Source of the DNA: Brevibacterium sp. S22
GTDB lineage: Bacteria > Actinomycetota > Actinomycetes > Actinomycetales > Brevibacteriaceae
Direction of reading: 5' to 3'
Assembly (NCBI RefSeq): GCF_004745485.1
Contig: NZ_RHFG01000001.1
Location: 310,001-374,000 of the forward strand
Length of the DNA: 64,000 bases
Of the stretch, positions 62,694 through 64,000 are shown one piece after another (within the stretch, counting starts at the first letter, position 1; each line of letters starts with the position of its first letter). The position numbers and the translations under genes are program-made. The notes beneath the pieces are model-generated. The model did no database searches. It saw only the letters and a program-made list of their open reading frames with translations, and had not been told where the DNA came from.

Positions 62694-63574
62694 GACTCGG
62701 TCCTTCCGTAGAACTCCGACTTCTTTGACACCCTCAGCCAAAACCGTGCCCTAAGGGCAGGGTCAAGGGCCCATTCGGAACTTTCCTCGGATTCGCTCGG
62801 TGTTCGACCCTCGCCCGATGCCCCATTGATCTCCTCGACCCGCACCAGCACGTCGATCTGGGCGCGATTGTAGAGCTGGACCATAGCCGCGCCGATCGTC
62901 TCCTCCAGATGTCGACGTCTGCGATGAGGCACCTCCCCGAGCCGGTCTGTCCATCCGCATTTCTCAGCGATGGCCCTGACCTGCGGAGCATAGCGCCGAG
63001 CCAGCTCCCTGCGAGTCTCATCGTCAGCGTCCGCGGGGAGGACTTGAAATTCTCGAGATGCCTCGGTCGAGTTCACTTCGGCGAGCATCGCTCTCAGCGA
63101 GGCGATCGACTCTACGTCGAGGACTTGGGAATAGACGAGCAGCAGCCCTCGATCCGCTTCGGTGAGAGCGCCTCTGACGGCTCCGAATCCTCTCGGAAGG
63201 TCCACGGCAGTCCCATGCTCGAATATGGCGGCGATATCGTCGCGCATCTGCTGTCGGCGAGCGATGTCTGCGGCCAACTCCTCATCGAGCGCCGCCAGGG
63301 TCGAACGTATCCCTTCCGCGGCCTCGACCTGCTTCGGCGATCCGGTGCCATCGATGTCGAACGCCGAATCGAAGTCACGGATCTGGTTGAGCGAGAAGCC
63401 GAGTTCACTCAGCCGTCTGATCTGCAGCAGCCGCACAAGGTGCTCGGTGCGGTACTGCTTGTAGCCGTTCGCGGTGCGTTCCGGCGCGGCCAGCAGTCCG
63501 CGACCGTGATAGTGCCGCACAGTCTTGACCGTCGTACCGGCCAGATCTGCCAGCTCACGAGTACTCCATGCCAT
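62531..63574 (-). CDS. MerR family transcriptional regulator
   Basis: The protein has 347 residues. The N-terminal MerR helix-turn-helix and wing (residues 1-70: MAWSTRELADLAGTTVKTVR, HYHGRGLLAAPERTANGYKQ) lead to a coiled coil (about 85-120) and an effector domain. The last 54 codons overlap the CPBP gene by 163 bases in a different frame and look non-natural, so the ancestral stop was probably lost through a frameshift near 62750. A MerR-type promoter lies within the same 3' region and drives the CPBP gene, the likely target. The ligand is unknown. Confidence 0.8.
   Translation of the reverse strand: MAWSTRELADLAGTTVKTVRHYHGRGLLAAPERTANGYKQYRTEHLVRLLQIRRLSELGFSLNQIRDFDSAFDIDGTGSPKQVEAAEGIRSTLAALDEELAADIARRQQMRDDIAAIFEHGTAVDLPRGFGAVRGALTEADRGLLLVYSQVLDVESIASLRAMLAEVNSTEASREFQVLPADADDETRRELARRYAPQVRAIAEKCGWTDRLGEVPHRRRRHLEETIGAAMVQLYNRAQIDVLVRVEEINGASGEGRTPSESEESSEWALDPALRARFWLRVSKKSEFYGRTESCNSRSTPQTTFPTAGQSLSTITLRVARMWVRVTMRHPSTVPDLEPHRGSAGRR
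62736..62766 (-). promoter_or_regulatory. MerR-type promoter inside the 3' end of the merR frame
   Basis: Minus strand: -35 TTGACC (62761-62766), a 19-base spacer containing the dyad TGCCC-TTA-GGGCA (62747-62759), and -10 TTGGCT (62736-62741). The over-long spacer with a central dyad is the hallmark of MerR-activated promoters. It points at the CPBP gene, whose ATG is 43 bases from the -10. Confidence 0.7.
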
Positions 63575-63735
63575 CGGCGACGGCCTCCTCTCGACTATCC
63601 GGCCTCGCCGAGTGCGAGCGGTTCGAGGTCAGAGCCGCGCGCTGCAGTCCCCGCGCCCTCGAAACGAAGCCTATCCGGACAGTGCCCCTCTGCGCATTCG
63701 CCTAGCCAGGTGGAGCGCATCTACATTCAACATTG

Positions 63736-63753
63736 CATAACTGCGCAGTTATG
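63736..63753. promoter_or_regulatory. 18-base perfect palindrome upstream of the GntP gene
   Basis: CATAACTGCGCAGTTATG is a perfect dyad in the 287-base gap between merR and the permease, 108 bases before the permease start. Such a site suits a GntR/LacI-type sugar-acid regulator, which is not in view. Confidence 0.6.
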
Positions 63754-63861
63754 ACACATACTTGCTCATACTGTTCAACTTCACAGCCAGCTCACATCCA
63801 CACCGGCTCATCGAGTCGGCCCCGGCTCGCCTACGAGTCGGCCTCACTGCGGAGGATCTCA

Positions 63862-64000
63862 TGGATCTGCAACTCATCCTGGCGCTCGCAGCCGGGATCG
63901 CGACGATCGTCGTCATCGTGCTCGCGACCCGGCTCGACGCCTTCATCGCCCTGTTGGTCGCATCCGTCGTCACCGGCATCGTCGCCGGTCAGGACCTGCT
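63862..64000 (+). CDS. GntP family permease (gluconate/organic acid), 3' partial
   Basis: Only the first 46 codons are visible. ATG 63862 follows GGAGG by five bases. The sequence is two hydrophobic helices, LQLILALAAGIATIVVIVLA and FIALLVASVVTGIVAGQDL, matching the start of GntP-type transporters (short N-terminus, loop with a basic residue, and the FIALLVAS-like second helix). It imports gluconate or related acids with protons. The rest lies beyond the window. Confidence 0.7.

Overview
The window is high-GC DNA with dense, short-spaced genes. The gene families point to an actinobacterium: a ParC-type topoisomerase, an AccD/AccE-type acyl-CoA carboxylase, an Rv1264-like adenylate cyclase, an Rv2578c-like radical SAM protein, an IdeR/DtxR-type iron box, an actinobacterial LexA box and many TANNNT -10 elements placed 6-8 bases before start codons. 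The gene mix would fit Brevibacterium or a relative, but that genus is an inference from gene content. There is no rRNA, tRNA, CRISPR array, phage or transposase that I can see; this looks like chromosome.

Layout. 0-10.4 kb is largely housekeeping: an ADP-forming acyl-CoA synthetase (5' end outside the window), a TetR regulator, parC, a class III adenylate cyclase, then birA divergent from accD-accE (biotin ligase next to a biotin-dependent carboxylase). 10.4-15.1 kb holds a TetR-DHA2 efflux operon with a clear operator, a nitrilase-fold hydrolase and an MFS carrier. 15.2-20 kb has a DUF885 protein, a GntR/FCD regulator, an Asp/Glu/hydantoin-racemase-like enzyme with an altered active site and an NCS1 permease. 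20.2-25.5 kb is an FMN monooxygenase / flavin reductase / two-transporter cluster. 25.5-29.5 kb has an SOS-box radical SAM gene, an AraC regulator facing an iron-siderophore binding lipoprotein, and a DsbA/FrnE protein. 29.6-35.7 kb contains two divergent TetR / ABC-2-like membrane protein modules flanking mgtC; one membrane protein is an internal tandem duplication. 36.7-40 kb is a sensor kinase, response regulator and fatty-acid desaturase that resemble the DesK-DesR-Des membrane-fluidity circuit. 40-47 kb is transport and CoA-transferase metabolism with a LysR regulator. 47-54 kb holds a formylglycine-generating enzyme, a fructosamine kinase, a PAP2 phosphatase, an acyl-CoA dehydrogenase, two tandem small paralogues and a DAACS symporter. 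54-64 kb holds D-cysteine desulfhydrase-like and RraA-like genes, a VOC dioxygenase, a copper ATPase, a butanediol-type dehydrogenase, a broken CPBP protease gene under a MerR-type promoter, and the start of a GntP permease.

The main non-coding discoveries are: a family of three near-identical long palindromes (about 13.9, 29.5 and 32.9 kb), each at the 3' end of a gene; a set of readable operators (LexA, IdeR, AraC, CsoR, MerR, several TetR, a probable DesR-like site and an unassigned 12-bp-arm palindrome); and many apparently leaderless starts. The strongest candidates for undescribed biology are the twin TetR/ABC-2-like modules, the tandem small-protein family at 52 kb, the palindrome family, and the racemase-fold enzyme lacking one catalytic cysteine.
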